Part shown: positions 16,556 through 25,892 of the stretch, in pieces
How the letters are laid out: each line of letters opens with the position of its first letter
How positions within the stretch are numbered: position 1 is the stretch's first letter
NCBI RefSeq assembly: GCF_009939005.1
Contig: NZ_JAACJS010000012.1
Span: 62,001-126,000, forward strand
Length of the DNA: 64,000 nucleotides
From: Sediminibacterium roseum
Lineage (GTDB): Bacteria; Bacteroidota; Bacteroidia; Chitinophagales; Chitinophagaceae
Direction of reading: 5' to 3'
Notes under the pieces: model-generated
Database searches by the model: none
Told to the model about the DNA's origin: nothing
The model's input: the letters and a program-made list of their open reading frames with translations, nothing else
Translations under genes and position numbers: made by a program

Positions 16556-18217
16556 TTATTTTTTTTCAGGCGCAACGCTGTTGTTGTTGGCGGCGTCGAA
16601 GAAAGCTTTGCTGTAGCTAACGCCCCACCAGTCGTACCGTTTGAACTCGTTCCGTAGCCTCGGCTCGAAATGGTTCCAGTCGCGTTGTTCTTTTCCACTC
16701 CACAACACCTCGCTCAAAGCGCTCATACGCGGGAAGATCATGTACTCGGCCTTGGATGCGTTGGGAATGTATTCGGTCCACAGGTTGGCCTGCGCGCCGA
16801 TGATGTGTTTTGCCTCTTCGGCGCTCAATTCTGCCGGCTGTGGTTCGTAGCTGTAAACCCTTTGCACCGTTGTGTAGCAACAGATTACAAGGGAATCTTC
16901 ATTTTTTGTTTGAGAATGGTCGAAATACATCCATCCGCCCGGCGTCATGATCACATCGTGTTTTTGTTTGGCCGCTTCTATACCGCCTTTTTCGCCGCGC
17001 CAGCTCATTACGGTTGCATTGGGCGCGAGGCCGCCTTCCAGTATTTCATCCCACCCGATGATCTGTTTGCCCTTGCCGTTCAGGTATTTTTCTATCCGCT
17101 GGATGAAATAACTCTGCAAACCATGCTCGTCTTTCAGTCCTTTTTCCCTGATGAGCTGCTGGCAGAAGGCAGAGCGTTTCCAATTGTCTTTCGGGCACTC
17201 ATCCCCACCAATGTGAATGTATTTGCCGGGGAACAACGGGATCACTTCGTCAAGCACATCCTGCAGAAAACCGAATGTATATTCCGTGGGCGCAAATACA
17301 TCGGGGTACACGCCCCAGGCTTGCTGCACCTGTTTGCCGGTGGTGTCGCCCGACCAGGTTACGTTCTTTGCGGGCCGGGTGGGTTCGTCTGGGAAACAAC
17401 TCAGTTGCGGGTAGGCGGCAATGGCCGCGGATGCGTGGCCGGGCATTTCTATTTCTGGAATAACGGTGATGTAACGGTCGGCCGCATATTTCACGATCTC
17501 CTTTACCTGTTCCTGCGTATAAAAACCGCCGTATCTTTTGTTGTCGTTGCCCTTACCCGGGTGATGCCCGATGATGGTGCCGTTGCGGTATGCGCCAACC
17601 TGCGTGAGTTTCGGGTATTTTTTGATCTCTATTCTCCAGCCCTGGTCCTCGGTAAGGTGCCAGTGAAAGGTGTTCATCTTGTACATCGCAATAAAATCGA
17701 TGTACTTCTTTACAAAATCAACCGGCATAAAATACCGGCCCGCATCGAGGTGCATGCCGCGGTAGGCAAAACGGGGCTTATCGTCTATCTGTACAAACGG
17801 AACGGAAAGCGTTTTCGTCTTTTCCATCGGCAACAACTGGATGAGCGTTTGCACCGCATAAAAAGTTCCGAGCGAACCCGCGCCGCCGATCTCTACACCA
17901 TTGGCCGAAACAACCATTGCGTATGCGCCGGGAACGGGGTGGTCGATCTGTTCAATGTCCAGCACGATGTTGTTCTTATGGGCGCTTGAATTTTTAACGA
18001 CAGGCAACCTGAAGCCATAAAATTGCTGCAGGTAATCATTCAAAAACTGCGCTGATCTCTCAAGTCCTGATTCTGCCAGCACGATCGCCGTGTTGGGTGT
18101 GATGGTAAAGCTGCCTTGCTGTGTCTCTACTTTTGTTGGCCGTGGAATAAGGTTCACTTCCTGCGCAAAACTGCTGAGCGAGAAAAACAGAGCGAGAACA
18201 AAAAAATTTTTTTTCAT
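16556..18217 (-). CDS. Beta-N-acetylhexosaminidase, glycoside hydrolase family 20
   Basis: A 553-residue exported enzyme (signal peptide MKKNFFVLALFFSLSSFAQ) that removes terminal GlcNAc/GalNAc from chitin-like oligomers, glycans or peptidoglycan fragments. An N-terminal GH20b domain (about 20-145) precedes the catalytic TIM barrel, which starts at YRGMHLDAGRYF and has the catalytic pair D339-E340 in HIGGDECPKDNW. WHLTEDQGWR (186-195) is another strong family mark. It heads a short operon with the NagB fusion gene, which handles the released sugar inside the cell. A terminator at 18285-18316 insulates it from pyk. Confidence 0.94.
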   Translation of the reverse strand: MKKNFFVLALFFSLSSFAQEVNLIPRPTKVETQQGSFTITPNTAIVLAESGLERSAQFLNDYLQQFYGFRLPVVKNSSAHKNNIVLDIEQIDHPVPGAYAMVVSANGVEIGGAGSLGTFYAVQTLIQLLPMEKTKTLSVPFVQIDDKPRFAYRGMHLDAGRYFMPVDFVKKYIDFIAMYKMNTFHWHLTEDQGWRIEIKKYPKLTQVGAYRNGTIIGHHPGKGNDNKRYGGFYTQEQVKEIVKYAADRYITVIPEIEMPGHASAAIAAYPQLSCFPDEPTRPAKNVTWSGDTTGKQVQQAWGVYPDVFAPTEYTFGFLQDVLDEVIPLFPGKYIHIGGDECPKDNWKRSAFCQQLIREKGLKDEHGLQSYFIQRIEKYLNGKGKQIIGWDEILEGGLAPNATVMSWRGEKGGIEAAKQKHDVIMTPGGWMYFDHSQTKNEDSLVICCYTTVQRVYSYEPQPAELSAEEAKHIIGAQANLWTEYIPNASKAEYMIFPRMSALSEVLWSGKEQRDWNHFEPRLRNEFKRYDWWGVSYSKAFFDAANNNSVAPEKK

Positions 18218-18284
18218 AAACGGAATTTGTTTTTTGATCCATAACCGGCAGCGGATGAGAGGTTGTGGATGTGTGTGTAAAATA

Positions 18285-18316
18285 AAAAAGATTCCTGTGC
18301 ATACAGGAATCTTTTT
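18285..18316. terminator. Bidirectional rho-independent terminator after pyk
   Basis: A perfect 14-bp stem (AAAAAGATTCCTGT and its complement) with the loop GCAT. Both arms end in A or T runs, so it can end transcripts from either side; pyk reads into it from the right. Confidence 0.92.
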
Positions 18317-18337
18317 CTATCCGTTGAAATTAATTTG

Positions 18338-19828
18338 TTAATCCACTTTTGTAAGCTTGATGATATTGGTAGGAAGGTGAAGGTCTACCGGCGTACTTCC
18401 CGTGTTAACCACCACATCGCCTGTGTTTACGAACCCTCTTTCTTTGAGGATCTGGATCTGGTCGTAAATAATATCATCCAGGCTGTCTTCTTCTGCGTAA
18501 TAAAACGCGCGTACGCCCCAGCTCAGGCTCAGTTGGTTCACAAGTGTACGTTCTTTTGTAAAAACATACAATGGTGAAGACGGGCGGTAACTGCTCAGCA
18601 TAAAACCGGTATACCCGCTCTGCGTCATACCGATGAGTGCCTTTGCGCCCACATCGTCCGAAATTTTACAGGCGTTGTAGCAGATCGCATCGCTGTGGAA
18701 AGAGGGCGAGTGCGGCTGGGGTTTCAGGTCCTCTTCGCGGTTGTATCTGTATTCTTTTTTCTCTACTTCCGCAATGATCTTGCGCATGGTTGATACCACC
18801 AAAGCAGGGTGTTGCCCTGTTGCGGTCTCTCCGCTCAGCATCACGGCATCGGCTCCTTCCAGAACGGCATTGGCCACATCCGTGATCTCGCTGCGGTTTG
18901 GTTTTACCCGGTCGATCATGCTTTCCATCATCTGCGTTGCCACGATCACCGGTTTTGCACGGTGTATGCATTTGCGGATGAGTTCTTTCTGGATCAGCGG
19001 GATCTGTTCAACCGGCAACTCAACACCCAGGTCGCCACGCGCCACCATAATACCATCGCTCTCCACGATGATGTCGCGGATGTTGAGCAAGGCTTCCGGT
19101 TTTTCTATTTTTGCAATGATCTTTGTTTTGCTGCCATTGTCCTGCAGGATCTTTTTCAATCCAACAATATCCTGTACACTCCTCACAAAACTCAATGCCA
19201 CCCAATCGCACTGCTGCGCGATGATGAAATCGAGATCGGCCAGGTCCTTTTCCGTTAAGGCTGGCAACGAGATCTTTGTATCGGGAAGGTTGATCCCTTT
19301 TTTGGAGGAGAGTATCCCGCCCAGTGTTACCATCACTTTCACATCGCCGTTCGCTTCAATGCTGGAAACTTTTACCTCTATCTTTCCATCATCGATCATG
19401 ATGGTGTTGCCTAGAATCACGTCGCCCGCCAGGTTGGGGTAGGAGACATAGATCTTTTCCAGGTTGCCGATGCATTTTTCATTTGTGAAAGTGAGAATGT
19501 CGCCCGGTTTTACTTCCAGCGCGTTGTTCTCGATTTCACCCACACGCAGTTTCGGCCCCTGGAGGTCGCCCAATATCGCAATGTTGTATGGTTCTGTTTT
19601 GTTGATGTTGCGGATGTGCTCGATGATGCTGAGCTTATCCTCATGACTTCCATGTGAAAAGTTCAAACGGAAAACGTTCACTCCTGCTTTTACCAGTTCA
19701 AGAAGCTTATCGTAGCTGTCGCAGGCCGGCCCCACTGTTGCCACTATCTTGGTTCGGTGGTTCACGTGGGCAAGACCTGCTTCTTTATCCATGTTCTTGT
19801 ACAGGTACTTATCAAGGTTTTTTGACAT
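18338..19828 (-). CDS. pyk: Pyruvate kinase
   Basis: A 496-residue cytoplasmic glycolytic enzyme making pyruvate and ATP from phosphoenolpyruvate. Family marks are RTKIVATVGPA at the start, RLNFSHGSHE (about 55-64), the active site signature IEKPEALLNI and VARGDLGVELP, and the MLSGETATG motif in the A domain, with a normal C-terminal domain. The start has an N-terminal extension (MSKNLDKYLYKNMDKEAG) relative to the shortest forms; the Met at residue 14 is an alternative. It is the second gene of a pfkA-pyk operon, 38 bp after pfkA, a pairing seen in many bacteria. Confidence 0.96.
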   Translation of the reverse strand: MSKNLDKYLYKNMDKEAGLAHVNHRTKIVATVGPACDSYDKLLELVKAGVNVFRLNFSHGSHEDKLSIIEHIRNINKTEPYNIAILGDLQGPKLRVGEIENNALEVKPGDILTFTNEKCIGNLEKIYVSYPNLAGDVILGNTIMIDDGKIEVKVSSIEANGDVKVMVTLGGILSSKKGINLPDTKISLPALTEKDLADLDFIIAQQCDWVALSFVRSVQDIVGLKKILQDNGSKTKIIAKIEKPEALLNIRDIIVESDGIMVARGDLGVELPVEQIPLIQKELIRKCIHRAKPVIVATQMMESMIDRVKPNRSEITDVANAVLEGADAVMLSGETATGQHPALVVSTMRKIIAEVEKKEYRYNREEDLKPQPHSPSFHSDAICYNACKISDDVGAKALIGMTQSGYTGFMLSSYRPSSPLYVFTKERTLVNQLSLSWGVRAFYYAEEDSLDDIIYDQIQILKERGFVNTGDVVVNTGSTPVDLHLPTNIIKLTKVD

Positions 19829-19866
19829 CGTATTTTTTTTAGTATTCGTTGCTTGTTCTGAAATGT

Positions 19867-20853
19867 TTAACTGGCAAGGATCTTCACGATCTTGAACCAG
19901 TCTTCGGAGATCTTTTGTTTGGCCTTAACGGCTTTGTCGAGTGGTGTGTAATGCATTTTGTTGTTTACTACACCCACCATCACATTCGTCTTGCCTGTCA
20001 TCAAACATTCCACTGCGTGGTAGCCCATGCGGCTTGCAATGAGCCTGTCTAAACAGGTGGGCGATCCGCCCCTTTGAATGTGTCCCAGGATACAAACCCT
20101 TGTGTCTGCCTGTGGCAATCTTTCTTTGATGATGCGTGCGATCTCGTTGGCCCCGCCAAATTCGTCGCCTTCTGCCACCACCACGAGGTTCACGAGTTTT
20201 TTTCTTCTTTCTTTTTCGGTGAGGTTGGCAACGAGTTCTTCGATATCGGTCTTTGTTTCCGGTATCAGGATGTTCTCTGCGCCTGTGGCGATCCCGCTGT
20301 GCAGGGCAATGTATCCCGCATCGCGGCCCATCACTTCAACGATAAAGAGGCGGTCGTGCGCATCTGCGGTGTCGCGGATCTTGTCGATCGCTTCTACGGC
20401 GGTATTCACCGCCGTGTCGAAACCAATGGTGAAATCGCTTCCGGCGATGTCTTTGTCTATGGTGCCCGGTAAACCGATACACGGGATATCGAATTCGTTG
20501 CTGAATTTCTGCGCGCCTTTGAAGCTGCCATCGCCGCCGATGATCACGAGCGAATCGATGCCTCTTTTTTTGAGGTTAGCGTATGCTTTTTTGCGGCCCT
20601 CCGGTTCAAAGAATTCTTTGCTGCGCGCGGTTTTCAGGATCGTTCCGCCGCGCTGTATGATGTTGGCAACCGTACGGGAATCCATTTTAAAAATATCATC
20701 GTCTATCATACCGCTGTAACCGCGCATAACACCCCATACTTCCATTCCATGATAGATCCCCGTTCTTGCAACAGCCCTGATCGCAGCGTTCATTCCCGGG
20801 GAATCGCCGCCGGAAGTGAGCACGGCTATTTTCTTGATTTTACTTGCAGACAT
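19867..20853 (-). CDS. pfkA: ATP-dependent 6-phosphofructokinase
   Basis: A 328-residue enzyme that commits fructose-6-phosphate to glycolysis. The phosphate-binding loops are VLTSGGDSPGMNAAIR (11-26) and IGGDGSFKGA, and the catalytic Asp is in PGTIDKDIAGSD. EVMGRDAGYIAL and ILGHIQRGGSPT are further diagnostic segments. GGDG indicates the ATP-using rather than the pyrophosphate-using type. It is the first gene of the operon with pyk. The 174 bp upstream hold no other gene or evident operator. Confidence 0.96.
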   Translation of the reverse strand: MSASKIKKIAVLTSGGDSPGMNAAIRAVARTGIYHGMEVWGVMRGYSGMIDDDIFKMDSRTVANIIQRGGTILKTARSKEFFEPEGRKKAYANLKKRGIDSLVIIGGDGSFKGAQKFSNEFDIPCIGLPGTIDKDIAGSDFTIGFDTAVNTAVEAIDKIRDTADAHDRLFIVEVMGRDAGYIALHSGIATGAENILIPETKTDIEELVANLTEKERRKKLVNLVVVAEGDEFGGANEIARIIKERLPQADTRVCILGHIQRGGSPTCLDRLIASRMGYHAVECLMTGKTNVMVGVVNNKMHYTPLDKAVKAKQKISEDWFKIVKILAS

Positions 20854-21027
20854 TGTGATTTAGCAGTCTTCTACAGAAGAATTTTAACGACAGTCAATTG
20901 GGTTTCAAATGTGTATCATCTACACAAGCATCAAAAGTACGCAATTGAAGGCAATATGGCAAGGGAAAGCGGGCTAACGGGTGTTAGTTGATTTGCAGCT
21001 GCTGCGTTTGTGTTTTCGATCCGAAGT

Positions 21028-21942
21028 TCAAAGCCGCTCCGGCAAAAACACTTCCGCCATCATGCACCTTGCGCTGCCGCCGCCATTGGTTTCAATGGTG
21101 GTGATGTCGGAATGAATGACCGGGTTGTAATGTTCGATCGCCAGCAGCTGTTGTGCATCCAGGCTGTTGAATGCCTGCGTAGACATCACCAGGAATTTTT
21201 TTCCTTCCGCGTTGTTTACCTGGAGCATATTGCCCGCGAAATGGTTCATTTGTGCGAAACTGATCTCTATGATCTCTTTTCCGTTGCGGGTAAGCGATTC
21301 CATTACTTTTTTTCTTTCGGCTGCGTCTTTGATGCTGCCGGAGCAGATCACCGCGTATTCATCTGCAATACACATCATCACGTTGGTATGGTAAATGGGT
21401 TGGTTATCCTGGTCTACGGCGGTGAATGTGATGGGCACATATCCCATCTTACCACAGAAAACATCCAGCACCGAGGCGTTGGTGCGCGGCGATAAGCAGG
21501 CATAGGCGATCTTGTTTTCCCTGTCGAGTACCATACTGCCTGTGCCTTCCAGGAAAACATTTTTTTGTTCGTATGCACTGAGGTCGATGGTCTGCTTTAT
21601 GTTGAATTTCCGGTGAACCGCATCGATCACATGTTGTTTTCTTTCCAGCCGCCTGTTCATCGCAAACATGGGGTAGAGCAGGAGCGTGCCGTCTTCGTGA
21701 AAAGAGATCCAGTTGTTGGGAAAAACAGAATCGGGGGTATGCGGCTCGGGTGTGTCGTCGATCACGGTAACATCAATTCCGTTTGCACGAAGAACGGCAA
21801 TGAATTTTTCGAATTCGTGCAGCGCCTTTTCCTGTACGGTATGATCAGATGCGTTCACCTGGAACGAATTGTTTACCGCTGTTTCTTCGTTAAAATCAAA
21901 CCGTACGGGTTTGATCATCAGTAAATGGGATGTGTGTTGCAT
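21028..21942 (-). CDS. ctlX: Citrulline utilization hydrolase CtlX-like (arginine deiminase superfamily)
   Basis: A 304-residue member of the guanidino-group-modifying superfamily. Motifs in order are PVRFDFNEETA, the substrate segment DSVFPNNWISFH, FLEGTGSMV (the EG.G site), HTNVMMCI (catalytic His) and the C-terminal nucleophile Cys293 in GGGSARCMMAE. This arrangement matches the CtlX type reported to act on citrulline. The start at 21942 follows the family; the frame reaches 17 codons further into the neighbour. It is 14 bp downstream of the arginine deiminase-like gene and surely cotranscribed with it. Confidence 0.85.
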   Translation of the reverse strand: MQHTSHLLMIKPVRFDFNEETAVNNSFQVNASDHTVQEKALHEFEKFIAVLRANGIDVTVIDDTPEPHTPDSVFPNNWISFHEDGTLLLYPMFAMNRRLERKQHVIDAVHRKFNIKQTIDLSAYEQKNVFLEGTGSMVLDRENKIAYACLSPRTNASVLDVFCGKMGYVPITFTAVDQDNQPIYHTNVMMCIADEYAVICSGSIKDAAERKKVMESLTRNGKEIIEISFAQMNHFAGNMLQVNNAEGKKFLVMSTQAFNSLDAQQLLAIEHYNPVIHSDITTIETNGGGSARCMMAEVFLPERL

Positions 21943-21956
21943 ACAGCGTTTGTTTG

Positions 21957-23393
21957 TCAATGGTCTGCGCGCCACAACGGCATGCTCATGCAATGAAAAC
22001 CTCCGCGCGCGCGCGATAGTTCGGCGGATGGCATCAGTATCATGGTGTCTTTCAGTTCGTTCACGTTCACGTTACCGGCTTCCAGGTCCTGCAACAGTTC
22101 TTTCACATGCACGATGCTGAACCCCGCGTTCCTGAATGCTTCTGTTGTTTTATCGTTCCTGTCGTAGCCCAATACCACGCCTTCTTTCAGCGCCAGCAGG
22201 TTGCAGGAGTCTGTCCATTGTTCCCTCGCATTGTACGGGAACTCATTGTTGCCCGAATAAATAAAACGTACATCGGTTCCGCAATGCAGGTCCGTTACGC
22301 TGATGTCTACCAGGAGGTCTTCCAGGCTGTCGAAATGCACGGGGTTCTCCGGGCTTTTTTTGTGGAACTGGAGTATTTTGATCTTCTCTTCCTTCTTTAT
22401 TTCCAATATGCGTTCGATGGCATCTTCGTCTTCGTGTTTTACCGCTTTGCGCGAGAAGTTGCCGAGCATCACCCACACATCTTTTTTTACCTGTGTAAAT
22501 ACGGTATCGATGTGCATATAGTCCCTTTTTTTAGGGATGCGGATGATGGTCACTTTTTCAACCAACCCTTTTTCAAACATCATATTGGTGATGCTTACCG
22601 CTGCTTCGGGTGTTGTTCTTTCGCTTACGCCAACAAGCAGGTGGTTCTCACTCACCACCATGATGTCGCCGCCTTCCAGTGTAACTTTTCTTTCGTCGTC
22701 GTCTTCCGGCATCAGGAAACTGTGGTTCGAATCCGGCAGTTCGATGATGTTGTTTCGGTAACCCGCAAACAAAGGATGATGGAAGAAAATGTATTTGGCC
22801 AGCAATGCCTCCCGCGTACGCGCTTTTTTGGCGGGCTTGTTCAGCAGCACATGGTCCTTGATGGTGATGCCGATGTCTCTCGTAAAAATAAAATTAGGGA
22901 TGGGCGCAAACAACAATTCATTCCCGCTTGCCGTACCTGAAATAAATGTCTTGGCCAGTTCGGCCGCATTGTATTGAAGCAGGGCATTCTGCACCTCGTA
23001 GGTACAGCCCTCGATCGCACTTACCGAAGCAACGAGTTTTGTGTGTATGTCCTTGTCTTCAAGCACCTGCGCCAGCAACCATTGCAGTTCCACCACTTTG
23101 TCAGAGGCAAAGAAAACGTCAGACTCGGGTTTGTAAAAACGACGGTCCGCCGCAGGCGAATCTATCTCCGCAAGCCTTCCTTTGATCTTTGACGGGTCAA
23201 GAAAATACAGGAGGATCTTTGTATAATAATCGTACTCATCCTTCCTGATCGTATCCAGGTGCACGATGTCTTCGAAGAGCCAGTCCTGCGCTTTAGAAGG
23301 CACCACTTTTCCCAAACCACTGTCCGGGCTATGCACAAGCACCCGGCGAAGCGTAGCAATTTCAGAGGTAACGTTGAGTTTATCTGCAAGCAT
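21957..23393 (-). CDS. Arginine deiminase-related protein
   Basis: A 478-residue member of the arginine deiminase superfamily. Key segments are LRRVLVHSPDSGL (15-27), PNFIFTRDIG (166-175), the LEGGD site (239-243), the catalytic MHIDTVFT (293-300, His294) and Cys468 in RGGFHCMSMPLWR, so all catalytic positions are filled. It is longer than the classical 410-residue ArcA, as is usual for the Bacteroidota form. The substrate may be arginine (giving citrulline and ammonia), but no arcB/arcC/arcD lies nearby; instead it leads an operon with ctlX. The 294 bp upstream hold no gene that I can see. Confidence 0.88.
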   Translation of the reverse strand: MLADKLNVTSEIATLRRVLVHSPDSGLGKVVPSKAQDWLFEDIVHLDTIRKDEYDYYTKILLYFLDPSKIKGRLAEIDSPAADRRFYKPESDVFFASDKVVELQWLLAQVLEDKDIHTKLVASVSAIEGCTYEVQNALLQYNAAELAKTFISGTASGNELLFAPIPNFIFTRDIGITIKDHVLLNKPAKKARTREALLAKYIFFHHPLFAGYRNNIIELPDSNHSFLMPEDDDERKVTLEGGDIMVVSENHLLVGVSERTTPEAAVSITNMMFEKGLVEKVTIIRIPKKRDYMHIDTVFTQVKKDVWVMLGNFSRKAVKHEDEDAIERILEIKKEEKIKILQFHKKSPENPVHFDSLEDLLVDISVTDLHCGTDVRFIYSGNNEFPYNAREQWTDSCNLLALKEGVVLGYDRNDKTTEAFRNAGFSIVHVKELLQDLEAGNVNVNELKDTMILMPSAELSRARGGFHCMSMPLWRADH

Positions 23394-23687
23394 AAAATAA
23401 TATTTTGCATTCCTGTTTCACTGCTGGAGTCTCCCCAGGAACAATGAATAACAGCAGGAATTGTTTTTTTTTGAATGTTGATCAATTTCGAACCAAACTC
23501 GTAGAACGGCACAAGGGAAATACCGGTTGCATAGGAGCACATAAAATGCAACGTGACAAGTGTGAACCAACCGGCATGTTTACGCTCTTTAATGATCCGG
23601 CATTGAATTCAAACCGCGGTACATCCACGAGAAGTGGGGCGGGTGGATGGGTGGTATGTATGCGCGGCGATTCATTCGGGTACTAAA

Positions 23688-24383
23688 TTACGACTTTCCC
23701 TGCAAAGGGTCTTTGTGGTGCAATGTGCCGGCAGACCCGATGATCCGGAACCGGACGAACATTTCTTCGCTGTACCATTTCTCGTCGCGGGTTTTGCGTA
23801 CCACATCTGCGTGTTCGCGGCCCTGGTAGGCAAACTGCTTCATGTGTGCCTTGCTCTCCCATACACTGAAGGTGGCCTGTTTGATCCACGGTACCTCGCC
23901 GATGCCGAGAGAAGTGATAAAGCCGCCGGCATCGTGCATACGTTCCGCAACACCGTTCACATGGGCCCAGAAACGGTTGAGCTTACCCGGTCGGATGGTG
24001 GCGCGTGTAAGCACGGCGATGCGGCCCTCATACCCGGTTTGTTTTGGCAGGGGGCCGAAACAGTTTTTACCATCCCATGTTCCATGGCCCTCTATCGGCA
24101 CAAGCCTGATCTCCCAGGTTTCGCAGGAAAAGAATTTCCACCAGTTGTATAGCGTTTGCGGCAAACGGGTAAGCGCTTCCGGCTCCCCGTTCCAGACGGC
24201 CAAAACGGCCCATTGGCGCCAGTCGGGTGTTTTGTCGAATGTTCCGTTCTTTCCGCTGCCCATCAGTTTCCAGAAGCCGATCTTTTTGCTGAACAGCAGG
24301 GGCAGCCTGAACACGGCCATCGATAAAAAACCGGCCCAGCCAAGCCAACGCGGGTATCGTACTACGGTGAGCGTGCAGATCAT
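23688..24383 (-). CDS. Spheroidene monooxygenase (CrtA)-like protein
   Basis: A 231-residue protein matching the CrtA-like family. Characteristic segments are a hydrophobic N-terminus (VVRYPRWLGWAGFLSMAV), FWKLMGSGKNGTFDKTPDW (38-56), EGHGTWDGK, RIAVLTRATIRPGKL, and SLGIGEVPWIKQATFSVWES near 160-180. CrtA proteins of phototrophs are heme enzymes that oxidise acyclic carotenoids; the Bacteroidota forms are annotated by similarity and their substrate is not known. No other carotenoid genes are in the window. The gene reads alone on the minus strand, with 136 bp to the divergent hutI. Confidence 0.82.
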   Translation of the reverse strand: MICTLTVVRYPRWLGWAGFLSMAVFRLPLLFSKKIGFWKLMGSGKNGTFDKTPDWRQWAVLAVWNGEPEALTRLPQTLYNWWKFFSCETWEIRLVPIEGHGTWDGKNCFGPLPKQTGYEGRIAVLTRATIRPGKLNRFWAHVNGVAERMHDAGGFITSLGIGEVPWIKQATFSVWESKAHMKQFAYQGREHADVVRKTRDEKWYSEEMFVRFRIIGSAGTLHHKDPLQGKS

Positions 24384-24519
24384 AACCGAAAATAAGAAAA
24401 CAGGGTTACAAGAAATGCGTTATAAAAACAGGTGTACACAAGGCAGGATGTAAAACAGGAAGCGCCCGGTTTTTTTTAACTATCTTGATTCCGTTTTTGA
24501 GGGCACTTATCCGTTTACT

Positions 24520-25761
24520 ATGAACCTTGTTGTTACCAACATCAAACACCTGATCAATGTTCGTGAAAAGACAGAATTGCTGCGCGGCGCGGCGCTTGCA
24601 GCGTTGCCGGTGATTGATGATGCCTACCTCGAGATAAAAAACGGCCTCATCAGCGGATACGGCGCCATGAAGGACATTGGGAAAAGGGAAGCGACAGAAG
24701 GCGAAGAGATCCTCAATGCAAACCAGGCTTCGGTATTGCCATGCTGGTGCGACAGCCATACGCATATTGTTTTTGCCGCCAGCAGGGAAGAAGAGTTCGT
24801 AGACAAGATCAAAGGCGCCACCTACGCCGAAATTGCCGCAAAAGGTGGCGGTATCCTGAACTCTGCGCGCAGGCTGAACGAGATCGATGAGCAGGAACTG
24901 TTTGAACAATCCTGGCAACGCCTCTCCGGATTGATGCAACTCGGCACGGGCGCCATTGAGATAAAAAGCGGCTACGGGCTAACGGTTGAGGGAGAACTGA
25001 AGATGCTGCGTGTGATCAAGCGGTTAAAAGAAATAGCGCCGATCCCCGTCAGGGCCACTTTTTTGGGTGCGCATACCTACCCGATTGCTTTCAAGGAAGA
25101 TCACAAAGGGTACATCGACCAGATCATCAACCAGATGCTGCCGCGCATAGCAGAAGAGAAACTGGCAGACTATATCGATGTGTTTTGCGAAGAAGGATTT
25201 TTTGATCCTGTTGAAACAGAAACCATTTGCCGCGCGGGAATGAAGATCGGCCTCAGGCCCAAGATCCATGCCAACCAGCTCAACTTATCTGGCGGAACGC
25301 AGCTAGGCGTTAAACTCGGGGCGCTCTCGGTTGATCACCTCGAAACGATGGATGACGATGCCATCCAGGCGCTTGCATCCTCGCAAACCATCGGCACCTT
25401 GTTGCCCAATGCCGCGTTCTTTCTCCGCATGCCGTTTCAGCCGGCACGCGCCTTGATCGATGCAGGATGTGCCGTAGCGCTTGCTTCCGACTACAACCCG
25501 GGCTCCAGTCCGAGCGGCAACATGAATTTCGTTGTTTCCCTGGCCTGTATCCAGATGAAAATGCTGCCGTCTGAAGCCATCAATGCTGCCACGCTCAATG
25601 GTGCCTTTGCCATGGAGCTGCAGGATGAGCTCGGCAGCATCACCACAGGCAAACGCGCCAACCTGGTATTCACCAAAGAGATCCCCTCCATCGCATACCT
25701 GCCTTATTCATTCGGCACCAACCTTGTTGAGAGGGCAATGATTAACGGGAAGTTTATTTAA
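24520..25761 (+). CDS. hutI: Imidazolonepropionase
   Basis: A 413-residue metal-dependent amidohydrolase of histidine degradation that opens 4-imidazolone-5-propanoate to N-formimidoyl-glutamate. Metal ligands H80 and H82 are in CDSHTHIVF, followed by KGGGILNSA, IEIKSGYGLT (substrate loop), FLGAHTYP and KIHANQLN, and the metal Asp in ASDYNPGSSPSGN. Length is normal. hutG follows after 131 bp that hold an AATT-type inverted repeat. hutH and hutU are not in the window. Confidence 0.95.
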   Translation: MNLVVTNIKHLINVREKTELLRGAALAALPVIDDAYLEIKNGLISGYGAMKDIGKREATEGEEILNANQASVLPCWCDSHTHIVFAASREEEFVDKIKGATYAEIAAKGGGILNSARRLNEIDEQELFEQSWQRLSGLMQLGTGAIEIKSGYGLTVEGELKMLRVIKRLKEIAPIPVRATFLGAHTYPIAFKEDHKGYIDQIINQMLPRIAEEKLADYIDVFCEEGFFDPVETETICRAGMKIGLRPKIHANQLNLSGGTQLGVKLGALSVDHLETMDDDAIQALASSQTIGTLLPNAAFFLRMPFQPARALIDAGCAVALASDYNPGSSPSGNMNFVVSLACIQMKMLPSEAINAATLNGAFAMELQDELGSITTGKRANLVFTKEIPSIAYLPYSFGTNLVERAMINGKFI

Positions 25762-25772
25762 GTAACTTGTAC

Positions 25773-25883
25773 AATTAGTAATTAGGAATTAGGAATTAAT
25801 AATTAATAGTTCCTAAAACGTTGTTCTGGTAACGACCAATCATCCAATTCCTAATTCCTAATTCCTAATTCTTAATTATTAAC
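25773..25883. repeat. AATTCCTAATT inverted repeat between hutI and hutG
   Basis: The left arm (25773-25809) repeats the word AATTAGG; the right arm (25845-25883) holds the complement, repeated CCTAATT words. The spacer is about 35 nt. The two arms can form a long AT-rich hairpin that ends about 9 nt before the hutG start codon. The same word family occurs at 36601-36637 and 50420-50566. Confidence 0.8.
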
Positions 25884-25892
25884 TGTTCTGCC

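Noticed and set aside
16670..17989. 439-residue frame on the plus strand
   Set aside because: Lies opposite the GH20 gene, which has all catalytic motifs; the antisense frame shows no family pattern.
21028..23393. Classical arginine deiminase (arc) operon
   Set aside because: No ornithine carbamoyltransferase, carbamate kinase or antiporter; the second gene is CtlX-like.
25762..25892. IS end or integron attC site between hutI and hutG
   Set aside because: No transposase, no target duplication, and the repeated words are AT-rich short units rather than transposon ends.
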